Positions 32,911-41,838 of a DNA stretch of 64,000 nt are shown one piece after another (position 1 is the stretch's first letter; each line of letters starts with the position of its first letter). Under the pieces are notes generated by a model. That model saw only the letters and a program-made list of their open reading frames with translations. It searched no databases and had not been told where the DNA came from. The position numbers and the translations under genes were made by a program. Location: the NCBI GenBank assembly GCA_963772935.1, contig CAVYZK010000009.1, forward strand, positions 1,364,001 through 1,428,000, in the 5' to 3' direction. The stretch is from JANNNF01 sp963772935. Its GTDB lineage: Bacteria; Pseudomonadota; Alphaproteobacteria; Rhodobacterales; Rhodobacteraceae.

Positions 32911-35493
32911 ATGATCGGGGCTAGCAAAATCCTTACGGTATCCTATGGCACCTTCAGCTGCACGCTGGAAGGCTTTGACGAACCGTTCAATACGATGAAG
33001 GCGATTGCGGAATATTTCCGTGATCTCGCCGCCGAAGACCGCTATTTCGGGGCCGAACCGCCAACGCCCGATGCAGCCATGCTGCACCGGATTGCCGAAC
33101 GAGAGATTCAGCGTAGGGTCGAGGCCAAGATAGAGGCCAATGGCGTGGTGCTGCGGGCAGGCGATGTGGACACGTCTGTTCCGCAAACGCCCCGCCCCGC
33201 CCCGCCACAGCCCGAGATGCTGGCCGCACCCGAACTGCCGGCCGCGCCAATTGAAGAATTTGCAAGCACCCCGCCTCAGGACAGCGCGTTCCCCGAGGCG
33301 ATGTCAGACCCGGTTGCCGTTGCCCCCGCGCCAATGGTCCCGACTGTTTCCGCCACCATCCCCGAAGGCGTTGCCGCGAAACTGGCCCGCATCCGTCAAT
33401 CGGTGGCAGCCCCGCTTGTGGTTCCTACCGTCGTTCCGGCTGTGGTGGACGCGCCCGATCTGGTGGCCGATGTCGTGTTGCCCGATCTGGTCGCCGCCAA
33501 TCTTGGGCTGCCCGAACCAGCGCAGCCCGACCCGGCGTTCGCCGAACCTGCTTTGGCCGAACTGGCGTTGCCGGATGACGACTATTCCGAGGATGAACAC
33601 GCAACCACGGCGCAGTCCGATTTCGCCCCGCTCAGCTTTGCACCAGACAGCGACGCGGCGGTTGATTTCGCACAGCATGATTTTGCCCAGGATGATCTTG
33701 GCCCAGCCGATTTCGCGGATACCGATTTCGCTGATGCCGATACCACATCCGAACCCGCAGGCATAAACACAGCCACCCTGACCGAGCCTGATCTGATTTT
33801 GGGCCAGGACTTTGATGCAGATGATCTCGATCCCGAAGATCTGGCTGATCTGGCCGCACTGGACGGCGACCTGTCCCCTGTTGACAGTGACGCCCGCCCG
33901 TTGCCCGACACCACCGCCCCCGCTGATCTGGCCGAACTGGCCGCTGGCGATGATGATCAGGCCGCGTCGGACGATGATATGATCGGGGCTTTGACGGCCT
34001 CGCTTGGCGACAAACCTGCGCCTGAGATGGCCAAGGACGACGCATCGGCAGACCTGCCCGAAGCGGATGCTCCCTCGCTGGACGATGATATCCTTGGCGC
34101 AATGGCCGCTTCGCTCGCGGAACCGGCCACCGTCGATGCCGAGCCTGCGACAGTTGACGCGGACGCCGCGCCTGCTTTGGACGACCTGTCAGACCTGATC
34201 TCGACCCTGTCGGGCGGCACTGCAGACGATATGCTGCCGGGTGACGTGTCCGAAACGGCCCCGGCCTTTGAACCAACCGGCTTTGACTTCGCCGACTTTG
34301 AAGATGAACCCGTGGCCGACAGCCTTGATCCGTTGGCCGACACCTCCGTCGCAGACCTGTTCGCCGACGATCCCGAAATGGATATGGCTGACGACGCATT
34401 CTTTGCCGCCCAACCTGCGGACCCGGTCGCTGCTCTGGTGACGGATGCGCCCGAGGCTGACGCCATCGTTTTGCCAGCCGAGCCGCTTGTCGCAGACAAG
34501 GCGCAGCGCGCCCGTGCCCGGGTGATCAAAATCCGCCGTGCCGATGCCCCTGCGTTGCCCCCGGCATCGCAAACGGCAGACCTGTCGCCCGAGGCGGAAG
34601 CTGCTCTTCAGGCCGAACTCGGCGATCTGACCCGCGATTCCGCCACGGAACTGACCAAACCGGAAGCTGCGGCCCCGCACGACGCGGGCCGGATGATGGA
34701 CCCTGCGGCTGAAGATGCTGCTGTTGCCCGTCTGCTGCGTCAGGCCGATACCGAAATGGCGGTCGATGAAAATCGCCGTCGCCTGTCGGCCATCGCCCAT
34801 CTGAAGGCTGCGGTCGCCGCCACCGTTGCCGACCGCAAGGTCGGCGCCCCCACCGGCCCGTCCGAAGAACAGCGCATCGACCCCTACCGCGAAGATCTTG
34901 CCCGTGCCGTCCGCCCGCAGCGCCCGCGCAGCGAATTGCCCCGCGCAGCGCAAGATCGCCCGGCAGGCGACCGGCCCGCGCCGTTGGTGCTGGTGTCGGA
35001 ACAGCGCATCGACCGCGCGGCTGCTCCCGTCTCGGCCCCCGTTGCAGCCCCTGCCGCCGCTGGACTTGTGGTCCGCCCGCGCCGGATCAGCAGCTCTGCC
35101 CCGGCCCAAGCCGAAATGCGCACCCTCACGGCGCAGCGCCCTGCACCGCTGGACCTTGACGAAGAAGAAGAGGAAGACACCGACAACATCTTTGCTGATG
35201 CCAAAGGTTTCGCCGAATTTGCCGAACGGCTGGGGGCCACCCATCTGCCCGACCTGATGGAAGCCGCCGCCGCCTATGTGGCCTGTGTTGAAAAGCGCGA
35301 GCATTTCAGCCGCCCGCAACTGATGCGCCGTATCGGCGCTTTGGGCGCGCCGGGGGAACTCAGCCGGGAAGACGGTCTGATCAGCTTTGGCACCCTGCTG
35401 CGCAATGGCCGTTTTGCCAAAGTGCGGCGCGGGCAATATGCCCTGTCCGAAGACAGCGACTATCTGGCGGAAGCCAAGCGCATCGCGAAGTAA
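32911..35493 (+). CDS. Large acidic, low-complexity protein with conserved ends, function unknown
   Basis: 860 residues. Residues 1-90 are an ordered domain: MIGASKILTVSYGTFSCTLE, then GFDEPFNTMKAIAEYFRDL and AEREIQRRVEAKIEANG. Residues 90-620 are strongly acidic and Pro/Ala-rich, likely disordered, with a repeated pattern DDDMIGALTASLG / DDDILGAMAASLA and EPATVDAEPATVDAD. Residues 640-780 are basic. The C-terminal 110 residues are ordered (NIFADAKGFAEFAERLGATH, VACVEKREHFSRPQLMRRIG, FAKVRRGQYALSEDSDYLAE). Similar proteins in Rhodobacterales are, as far as I recall, hypothetical or loosely called chemotaxis proteins; I see no CheA domain. It is single-copy, divergent from thiN, and ends in a strong terminator. 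A cytoplasmic scaffold or regulator is one guess. Confidence 0.8.
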   Translation: MIGASKILTVSYGTFSCTLEGFDEPFNTMKAIAEYFRDLAAEDRYFGAEPPTPDAAMLHRIAEREIQRRVEAKIEANGVVLRAGDVDTSVPQTPRPAPPQPEMLAAPELPAAPIEEFASTPPQDSAFPEAMSDPVAVAPAPMVPTVSATIPEGVAAKLARIRQSVAAPLVVPTVVPAVVDAPDLVADVVLPDLVAANLGLPEPAQPDPAFAEPALAELALPDDDYSEDEHATTAQSDFAPLSFAPDSDAAVDFAQHDFAQDDLGPADFADTDFADADTTSEPAGINTATLTEPDLILGQDFDADDLDPEDLADLAALDGDLSPVDSDARPLPDTTAPADLAELAAGDDDQAASDDDMIGALTASLGDKPAPEMAKDDASADLPEADAPSLDDDILGAMAASLAEPATVDAEPATVDADAAPALDDLSDLISTLSGGTADDMLPGDVSETAPAFEPTGFDFADFEDEPVADSLDPLADTSVADLFADDPEMDMADDAFFAAQPADPVAALVTDAPEADAIVLPAEPLVADKAQRARARVIKIRRADAPALPPASQTADLSPEAEAALQAELGDLTRDSATELTKPEAAAPHDAGRMMDPAAEDAAVARLLRQADTEMAVDENRRRLSAIAHLKAAVAATVADRKVGAPTGPSEEQRIDPYREDLARAVRPQRPRSELPRAAQDRPAGDRPAPLVLVSEQRIDRAAAPVSAPVAAPAAAGLVVRPRRISSSAPAQAEMRTLTAQRPAPLDLDEEEEEDTDNIFADAKGFAEFAERLGATHLPDLMEAAAAYVACVEKREHFSRPQLMRRIGALGAPGELSREDGLISFGTLLRNGRFAKVRRGQYALSEDSDYLAEAKRIAK

Positions 35494-35510
35494 AGGCCTG
35501 AGATAAAATG

Positions 35511-35545
35511 GAAAAGGCGGAAGGGTCACACCCTTCCGCCTTTTT
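35511..35545. terminator. Strong bidirectional intrinsic terminator
   Basis: AAAAGGCGGAAGGGT, loop CAC, ACCCTTCCGCCTTTTT: a perfect 15-bp stem with an A-run and T-run. It lies between the convergent ends of the 860-residue protein gene (35493) and DUF2842 (35546) and can end both. Confidence 0.92.
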
Positions 35546-35785
35546 CTATTGGTCTGGCTGTTCGGCGGCGGGTAAATCCGGGTCCGGTTGCCCCACGCCC
35601 TTAAACACAAACTTGAACGGCATCATCCAGATGAACCCAAGGCCCACATAGATCAGCAGTTCCGCCCAGATCGGCGGGCGATCCAGCAGCCCCACAATCG
35701 TGACCGCCGCCACGATGTAGACCGGCAACCCCACCAGCAAGATCACCAGCGCCAGCCTGCGGCGGGCCTTATAGCTTAGCGCCAT
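35546..35785 (-). CDS. DUF2842 family membrane protein
   Basis: 79 residues: MALSYKARRRLALVILLVG with a basic N-terminus, two membrane helices (LALVILLVGLPVYIVAAVTI and AELLIYVGLGFIWMMPFKFV) and an acidic tail (GQPDPDLPAAEQPDQ). This is the DUF2842 pattern of alphaproteobacteria. Starts 8 bases after the purA stop, so it is cotranscribed with purA. Function unknown. Confidence 0.88.
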   Translation of the reverse strand: MALSYKARRRLALVILLVGLPVYIVAAVTIVGLLDRPPIWAELLIYVGLGFIWMMPFKFVFKGVGQPDPDLPAAEQPDQ

Positions 35786-35793
35786 TCGAAACC

Positions 35794-37087
35794 TCAGTCG
35801 GCAAACGGATCGGTCACGAGGATCGTATCATCCCGCTCCGGCGAGGTGGAAAGTAGCGCGACCGGGCATTGGATCAACTCCTCGATCCGCCGCACATATT
35901 TGATCGCCGCCCCCGGCAGATCGGCCCAAGACCGCGCCCCTGCGGTGTTGTCCGACCAGCCTTCCATTTCCTCATAAATCGGGGTGCAGCGCGCCTGCTG
36001 GTCGGCGGCGGTCGGCAGATAATCCAGCCTCACCCCGTCCAGATCATAGCCCACACAGATTTTCAGCACCGGGAACCCGTCCAGCACATCCAGTTTCGTC
36101 AGCGCAATGCCGTTGACGCCCGAGGTCGCGCAGGTCTGCCGCACCAGCACCGCATCAAACCAGCCGCAGCGGCGTTTGCGGCCTGTGACGGTGCCAAACT
36201 CATGCCCCCGCTCGCCCAACCGCTCGCCATCGGCATCCTTCAGTTCTGCCGGGAAAGGGCCTTCGCCAACACGGGTGGTGTAGGCCTTGACGATCCCCAG
36301 CACAAAATCAATCGCCCCCGGCCCAAGGCCGGTGCCGGTCGCCGCCTGCCCCGCGATCACGTTGGAACTCGTCACAAACGGATAAGTGCCAAAGTCGATG
36401 TCCAGAAGTGCGCCCTGCGCGCCTTCGAACAAGATGCGCTTGCCCGCCCGGCGCGCGTCGTTCAGCACCTTCCACACAGGCTTGGCATAGGGCAGCACCT
36501 GCGGCGCAATCGCGCGCAAGGCCTCCAGCAAGGCTGCACGGTCAATCGGCTCGATCCCCAGACCCCGGCGCAGCGCGTCATGGTGGCCCATCAGGCGGTC
36601 CACCCGGGTTTCCAGCGTGGTCTCATCGGCGAGGTCTGCCACCCGAATGGCGCGACGGCCCACTTTATCCTCATAGGCCGGACCAATGCCCCGCCCGGTG
36701 GTGCCGATCTTGGCCACCCCGGTCTGGCCTTCGCGGGCCCGGTCCAACTCGCCATGAATCGGCAGAATCAGCGAGGCATTCTCCGCGATCATCAGATTTT
36801 CCGGCGTGATATCAACGCCCTGCCCGCGCAGCTTTTCAATCTCCATGATCAGGTGCCACGGGTCCAGCACCACGCCGTTGCCGATGACCGACAGCTTGCC
36901 ACCGCGCACGATGCCGCGATGGCAGCAGGCTCAGCTTGTAAACCTTGCCATCAATGACCAGCGTGTGACCCGCGTTGTGGCCGCCCTGAAAGCGCGCGAT
37001 CACATCGGCGCGTTCGGACAACCAGTCCACGATCTTTCCTTTCCCCTCGTCCCCCCACTGGGCTCCGACGACGACGACATTGGCCAT
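35794..37087 (-). CDS. purA: Adenylosuccinate synthetase, broken by one extra base
   Basis: Joins IMP and aspartate with GTP on the way to AMP. Start MANVVVVGAQWGDEGKGKIV carries the GTP-binding P-loop-like segment. The N-terminal 66 residues end at LVIDGKVYKLSLLPS, where a surplus base at 36915-36918 shifts the frame; the rest resumes at GIVRGGKLSVIGNGVVLDP. Downstream motifs are intact (TGRGIGPAYEDKVGRRAIR, ILFEGAQGALLDIDFGTYP, ATGTGLGPG, VTGRKRRCGWFDAVLVR, TKLDVLDG). Corrected length of 430 residues is the family norm. The gene is essential for AMP synthesis without uptake, so an assembly error is the likeliest explanation. DUF2842 follows. Confidence 0.94.
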
Positions 37088-37225
37088 GGCATACCTTTGT
37101 GATTTGGAAAAACCGCTTGTGCTATAGCGGGCGGGGCGTCCCGGCGAAACAGCTATTTTGCCAGCGGCCTTGCGGCAGAGCGGTCATTCATGGCACCGAT
37201 GGGAAAACGAACAAAGGGGCAAACC

Positions 37226-37621
37226 ATGGGAATTTTATTGCGTTGGCTGGGGGCATTCGTGCTGCTGGCGGCCACCTTCAACCCGACGCCGTGGAATTAT
37301 GTCACATGGGTGCAAGCCAACTGGGCGACCCAAATGCCGCTGGCGGTGTTTCTGGGGCTCCTGCTTTTGGTGGGCTTCATCGTCTACACCGTGGCCACCA
37401 TGCGCTCCATCGGCCTGATCGGCGTGGTCCTGATCACGGCGATCTTTGGGGCGGGCCTGTGGGTGCTGGTGGACTGGGGCGTGATCAGCACGGCGAATTC
37501 CGACCTGAACACATGGGCGGCACTGGTGGCCATGTCACTTGTCCTCGGCATTGGCCTGTCATGGGCCAGCCTGCGCCAACGCCTGTCGGGGCAAGCCACG
37601 GTGGATGAGGTGGACCACTGA
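37226..37621 (+). CDS. Small four-helix membrane protein (DUF6524-like)
   Basis: About 131 residues from MGILLRWLGAFVLLAATFNP, with four hydrophobic helices (LGAFVLLAATF, MPLAVFLGLLLLVGFIVYTV, IGLIGVVLITAIFGAGLWVL, WAALVAMSLVLGIGLSW). The segment NPTPWNYVTWVQANW between helices 1 and 2 is characteristic. It matches a conserved Gram-negative family of unknown function that I believe is DUF6524. The ATG at 37226 follows AAAGGGG; the longer frame from 37190 lacks a good ribosome binding site. The TGA overlaps the ATG of the VOC gene by one base. Divergent from purA. Confidence 0.8.
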   Translation: MGILLRWLGAFVLLAATFNPTPWNYVTWVQANWATQMPLAVFLGLLLLVGFIVYTVATMRSIGLIGVVLITAIFGAGLWVLVDWGVISTANSDLNTWAALVAMSLVLGIGLSWASLRQRLSGQATVDEVDH

Positions 37622-37998
37622 TGTTCCTCTACATCACTCTCGGCACCAATGACCTCGCCCGCGCCATCCGGTTTTACGACCCGGTGCTGGCGACCCTTGG
37701 CCTTGCCCGCCGCGCGACCGAGCCTGATGAGGCAGGCTACGGTGCCTCGGACGCCCCCCGCTGCAGTCTCTGGGTGACCAGACCCTATGACGGCCGGCCC
37801 GCCAGCATCGGCAACGGCTCGATGCCCGCCTTCACCGCCCCCACCCGCGCGGCGGTCGATGCGTTCCACACCGCAGCCCTCGCCCATGGCGGCACTGACG
37901 AAGGCAAACCCGGCCTGCGCCCGCATGGCCCGTCCTTTTACGCGGCCTACGTCCGCGACCCCGACGGCAACAAACTCAGCGCGGTCTGCGAAGGCTGA
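37621..37998 (+). CDS. VOC-family (glyoxalase/bleomycin resistance-like) protein
   Basis: 125 residues with the vicinal-oxygen-chelate fold: FLYITLGTNDLARAIRFYDP as the first beta-alpha unit and HGPSFYAAYVRDPDGNKLSA as the last. The candidate metal or substrate residues are those in YVRDPDGN, plus the glutamate of EPDEAGYG. Such small VOC proteins act as lyases, dioxygenases or resistance proteins; substrate cannot be assigned. Coupled to the upstream membrane-protein gene (overlapping stop/start). Confidence 0.87.
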   Translation: MFLYITLGTNDLARAIRFYDPVLATLGLARRATEPDEAGYGASDAPRCSLWVTRPYDGRPASIGNGSMPAFTAPTRAAVDAFHTAALAHGGTDEGKPGLRPHGPSFYAAYVRDPDGNKLSAVCEG

Positions 37999-38047
37999 CG
38001 CCCAATCCACCAGTTCCACCCGGCGAAAGCCTCCACAGCCCCGCCAG

Positions 38048-38080
38048 TTTGCTCTTTTCCAAATACTCCCCCCGGAGGGT
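38048..38080. repeat. Interspersed element TTGCTCTTTTCCAAATACTCCC, copy 1
   Basis: TTTGCTCTTTTCCAAATACT then CCCCCCGGAGGG. The same word, TTGCTCTTTTCCAAATACTC followed by CCGCCGGAGG, lies at 50810-50840. The part CTCC...GGAG is self-complementary. The rest of 37999-38246 is GC-rich and shows no gene; it should hold the secG promoter. Confidence 0.6.
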
Positions 38081-38246
38081 CCGCCCCCCTCCGCCAATCC
38101 CCGTCCCTCGGCACCCATCCCGTGGCAACGCCGCCGAGCGGGGGCTCGATGCCCCCCGAGGCGGCCCCCGTCCCTCAATCACCGAAGGGCTTGCGCCCCT
38201 GCCCCCCACAGCCTAGATAGGCGCGTCATTGCCCGGAAAGACCCCA

Positions 38247-38744
38247 ATGGAAAACGTCATCCTCACCGTCCACCTGATCCTTGCCCTGCTGTTGATCGGG
38301 GTGGTGTTGCTGCAACGATCCGAAGGTGGTGGTCTGGGCATGGGCGGCGGCGGTGGCGGCGCGATCTCGGCACGCGGGGCTGCGACCGCGCTGACCAAGC
38401 TGACGTGGATTTTCGCCATTGGCTTTATCATCACCTCGATCACGCTGACGGTGCTTGCCGCCAAAGATGCAGCCTCGGGCTCGGTCGTCGATCAGATCGG
38501 CGGGACGGCCACCCCGGCCGATGCGCCTGCAACCCCGGCCCCGCTTGGGTCGGATCTGCTGCCGCCTGCCCCGGCTGATGCACCCGCCACCCCGCCCCGT
38601 GCGGACGCTGCCCCGGCGGAAACGACAGCCCCGGCAGGAACGGCGGCGCCTGCCGAAACGACGGCTCCGGCAGAAACCACGGCACCGGCAGACACCACCG
38701 CCCCCGCCACCGGGACACCGGCACCTGCCGCGCCAAGCAACTAA
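38247..38744 (+). CDS. secG: Preprotein translocase subunit SecG with long Ala/Pro/Thr tail
   Basis: SecG stabilises the SecYEG channel and speeds translocation. 165 residues. Residues 1-75 are canonical: MENVILTVHLILALLLIGVV, LLQRSEGGGLGMGGGGG, AATALTKLTWIFAIGFIITS, two membrane helices around the glycine-rich loop. Then comes a tail of about 90 residues of Ala, Pro and Thr with near-repeats of APAETT, far longer than in E. coli SecG (110 residues total) though extended tails are common in alphaproteobacteria. I start at the ATG at 38247; the six upstream codons look non-coding. secG precedes pyrG in the usual alphaproteobacterial order. Confidence 0.94.
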   Translation: MENVILTVHLILALLLIGVVLLQRSEGGGLGMGGGGGGAISARGAATALTKLTWIFAIGFIITSITLTVLAAKDAASGSVVDQIGGTATPADAPATPAPLGSDLLPPAPADAPATPPRADAAPAETTAPAGTAAPAETTAPAETTAPADTTAPATGTPAPAAPSN

Positions 38745-38898
38745 GTCCAGCCACAATCCTTTGACCTCACAGGGGACGGATCGACAGCATCTAGCGGTGC
38801 TGTTGCGCAATCGGCTTGGCTGCGTTATATCCCAAATCCCGTGATGCAGTGATTCCGCAGGTGCGAATCGCCGCCCCTTAACCAGCACGGGAGCCCCC

Positions 38899-40542
38899 AT
38901 GGCGCGCTACATTTTCATCACCGGCGGCGTGGTTTCCTCGCTTGGCAAGGGCCTCGCCTCGGCGGCTCTGGGGGCCTTGTTGCAGGCCCGGGGCTACACC
39001 GTGCGGCTGCGCAAACTGGACCCCTACCTCAACGTCGATCCCGGCACGATGTCGCCCTTCGAACATGGTGAGGTGTTCGTGACCGACGATGGCGCGGAAA
39101 CCGACCTCGATCTGGGCCATTATGAACGGTTCACGGGCGTGTCGGCGCGTCAGACCGACAGCGTTTCATCGGGACGCATCTATTCCAACGTGCTCGAAAA
39201 AGAACGGCGCGGCGATTACCTCGGCAAGACCATTCAGGTGATCCCGCATGTCACCAATGAGATCAAGGATTTCCTCAAGATCGGCGACGATGAGGTTGAT
39301 TTCATGCTGTGTGAAATTGGCGGCACGGTCGGCGACATCGAAGGCTTGCCGTTCTTTGAGGCGATCCGCCAGTTCGGCCAGGACCGCAAGCGCGGCCAGT
39401 GCATCTTCATGCACCTGACCCTGCTGCCCTACCTCGCCGCATCGGGCGAGTTGAAAACCAAGCCCACTCAGCATTCGGTCAAGGAACTCCGCTCCATCGG
39501 CCTGCAGCCCGATGTGCTGGTCTGCCGGTCGGAACATCCGATCCCGGAAAAGGAAATCGCCAAGATCGCGCTGTTCTGCAACGTGCGCCCCGAGGCGGTC
39601 ATTCCCGCCTATGATCTGAAGTCGATTTACGAGGCCCCGCTGGCCTATCACCGTGCGGGCCTTGATCAGGCGGTGCTGGATGCCTTTGGCATCTCGCCCG
39701 CGCCCAAACCGAACCTCGCGCGCTGGACCGATGTGATGGACCGGCTGAACAACGCCGAAGGCACCGTGCGGGTGGCGATTGTCGGCAAGTATACCCAGCT
39801 TGAAGACGCCTATAAGTCGATTGCCGAGGCCTTGACCCATGGCGGCATGGCCAACCGCACCCGCGTGAAGGCCGAATGGTTTGATGCCGAAATCTTTGAG
39901 CGCGAAGACCCTGCCCCCTATCTGGAACCCTTCGACGCCATCCTCGTGCCCGGCGGTTTTGGCGAACGCGGCACCGAGGGCAAGATCAAGGCCGCACAGT
40001 TTGCCCGGGAAAAGCGCGTGCCCTATCTGGGCATCTGTCTGGGCATGCAGATGGCGGTGATCGAGGCCTCACGCAATCTGGCCGGTCTGGCCGATGCCGG
40101 GTCCGAGGAGTTCGACCACGAGGCCGGGGCGAAACGCTTTACCCCGGTGGTCTATCACCTGAAGGAATGGGTGCAGGGCAACCATGTCGTGGCCCGCAAA
40201 CTGGGCGATGACAAGGGCGGCACCATGCGTCTGGGGGCCTATTCCGCCACCTTGGCGGCAGGGTCGCGGGTTGCAAGCGTGTATGGAACCACCGCCATCG
40301 AGGAACGCCACCGCCACCGCTATGAGGTGGATATCCAGTACCGCGACCAGCTTGAATCCTGCGGGCTGATTTTCTCTGGCATGTCCCCCGATGGCCGCCT
40401 GCCCGAGATTGTCGAGGTCAAGGACCACCCGTGGTTCATTGGTGTGCAGTTCCACCCGGAGCTGAAATCCAAACCCTTCGCCCCCCACCCCCTGTTCGCC
40501 GATTTCGTGCGCGCAGCGATTGAGGGGGCGAGGCTGGTGTAG
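38899..40542 (+). CDS. pyrG: CTP synthase
   Basis: Makes CTP from UTP, ATP and glutamine. 547 residues: N-terminal synthetase domain (YIFITGGVVSSLGKGLASA, the signature; DPYLNVDPGTMSPFEHGEV), then the type 1 glutamine amidotransferase domain with the nucleophile in PYLGICLGMQMAV, the oxyanion segment VPGGFGERGTEGK, and the catalytic His-Glu in GVQFHPELKSKP. All standard. A good intrinsic terminator lies just downstream. The 154-base gap after secG suggests its own promoter. Confidence 0.98.
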   Translation: MARYIFITGGVVSSLGKGLASAALGALLQARGYTVRLRKLDPYLNVDPGTMSPFEHGEVFVTDDGAETDLDLGHYERFTGVSARQTDSVSSGRIYSNVLEKERRGDYLGKTIQVIPHVTNEIKDFLKIGDDEVDFMLCEIGGTVGDIEGLPFFEAIRQFGQDRKRGQCIFMHLTLLPYLAASGELKTKPTQHSVKELRSIGLQPDVLVCRSEHPIPEKEIAKIALFCNVRPEAVIPAYDLKSIYEAPLAYHRAGLDQAVLDAFGISPAPKPNLARWTDVMDRLNNAEGTVRVAIVGKYTQLEDAYKSIAEALTHGGMANRTRVKAEWFDAEIFEREDPAPYLEPFDAILVPGGFGERGTEGKIKAAQFAREKRVPYLGICLGMQMAVIEASRNLAGLADAGSEEFDHEAGAKRFTPVVYHLKEWVQGNHVVARKLGDDKGGTMRLGAYSATLAAGSRVASVYGTTAIEERHRHRYEVDIQYRDQLESCGLIFSGMSPDGRLPEIVEVKDHPWFIGVQFHPELKSKPFAPHPLFADFVRAAIEGARLV

Positions 40543-40547
40543 GGAAG

Positions 40548-40573
40548 ACGTCCCGACGTGGGACGTTATTTTT
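40548..40573 (+). terminator. Intrinsic terminator of pyrG
   Basis: ACGTCCC, loop GACGT, GGGACGT, then TATTTTT. It starts 6 bases after the pyrG stop. The rest of the 220-base gap up to 40743 holds no gene. Confidence 0.85.
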
Positions 40574-40742
40574 ACAGTGAAAATCAGTGGCTTGATCCGT
40601 CGTTTTAGGGAAGTGTTCACCAACTTTCGGACGGTGGGTCAAAAGGCAACATCTGGCAGCGGTTGAGTCCGCTACCACCTTTTGAAATCTTGAACCAACT
40701 GCGGCCACCGGTTGTCTCAGACACTGACGCCACAAGACGGCA

Positions 40743-40766
40743 TAGGGCGGGGCGCGCCCCGCCCTA
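40743..40766. repeat. Perfect 24-bp GC palindrome containing the stop codon of the oxidoreductase gene
   Basis: Half-site TAGGGCGGGGCG followed directly by its reverse complement CGCCCCGCCCTA, with no loop. The TAG on the minus strand is the stop of the oxidoreductase gene (40764-40766). It belongs with the hairpins at 46579-46594 and 63786-63806, which share a (C)CTACC / GGTAG flank and a GGG...CCC stem. Confidence 0.7.
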
Positions 40767-41790
40767 CACCCGAAACCCGTCGGGCACCGTATCGTGCCCG
40801 TCCAGCACCAGATCGGCCATCACTTCGGCCACTTTCGGGGCCATGCCGAAGCCGATCTTGAAGCCGCCGTTGGCCACAAACGCCCCCGCCCGCCCCGGCC
40901 AAGCCCCCAGCAAGGGCGCGCGGGATTTGGCACGGGGGCGGATGCCGGACCAGCGGGCCACCACCGCTGCCCCTGCCAGCACGGGCAGCGCCGCGACCGC
41001 GCGGGCGTGCAGGGCACCCAACTGATCATCCACCTCGTCATGTGTCCAGACAGTCTCGGATGTGGATCCGATCGCCACCGCACCATCCGCATGGGGCACG
41101 ATGTGCAGCCCATCGACCAACAGTTGCGGGGCATCACCCGCCTCATACCGCAACGCCAGTGCCTGCCCTTTCACCCCGGCCCCCATATCGCGCCCAAGGT
41201 CTGCCGACAGCGCCCGCAACCCCGCAACCCCGGTCGCGTGGATCACCAGCCCTTCATCCGCCACATCGCCCACCACAACCTCTGCCCCCGCCGCGCGCAG
41301 CGCGCCCACCAATGCCGCCAAGGCCATTTGCGGGTGCAGACGCGCGCACAGGGTATCGCGCACCAGATACCCCGACGGCGACCATGGTTCCCACGCGGCC
41401 CCCGTCACTAGGCACCACCGACCATTCCGCCAGCCCCCGCCACAGCACCGCCGCAGACAGACCCCGTGCGCGGGCGAGGTCCACCGCCGCCGCATCGGCC
41501 AAGGGTTGCAAGCGGCCTGTGCGGGCATAGCCGGACGAAAGGCCCGACGCGGCCTCTACCGCCGCCCACCAGCCTTGGGCCATCAGCAGACTGTCCAGTT
41601 GAAACGCCTTTTTCGGGTTCCATTGTTCGGGCACATGCGGGGCCATTGCCCCCACGATGCCGCCCGACGACCCCGCGCCGATGCCGGTCGTATCGACCAC
41701 CCGCACACGCGCACCCCGCTGCACGCAGGCCCAGGCGATGGACAAGCCAAAGATCCCCGCCCCCCGCACCGTCAGATCGACCCTTGCCAT
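40764..41790 (-). CDS. FAD-dependent oxidoreductase (DAAO/MnmC-C type), broken by one extra base
   Basis: FAD enzyme of the D-amino acid oxidase superfamily. It starts MARVDLTVRGAGIFGLSIAW with the GxGxxG nucleotide motif and the early GSSGGIVGAMAPH. The frame breaks inside the run of five C at 41399-41403 (sense strand GGGGG) between EWSVVPSDG and AAWEPWSPSGYLVRDTL. The C-terminal half with HIVPHADGAVAIGSTSE and RWSGIRPRAKSRAPLLG is intact. Corrected length about 341 residues. It is divergent from mnmD by 48 bases. In many bacteria MnmD and an FAD domain of this class are fused as MnmC, so this may be the split partner (tRNA cmnm5s2U to nm5s2U step); a glycine oxidase is the alternative. Confidence 0.8.
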
Positions 41791-41838
41791 TCCCTGCGCC
41801 CTTCATCATGGATGCCGCACGGCAAGGACGTATCTGAA

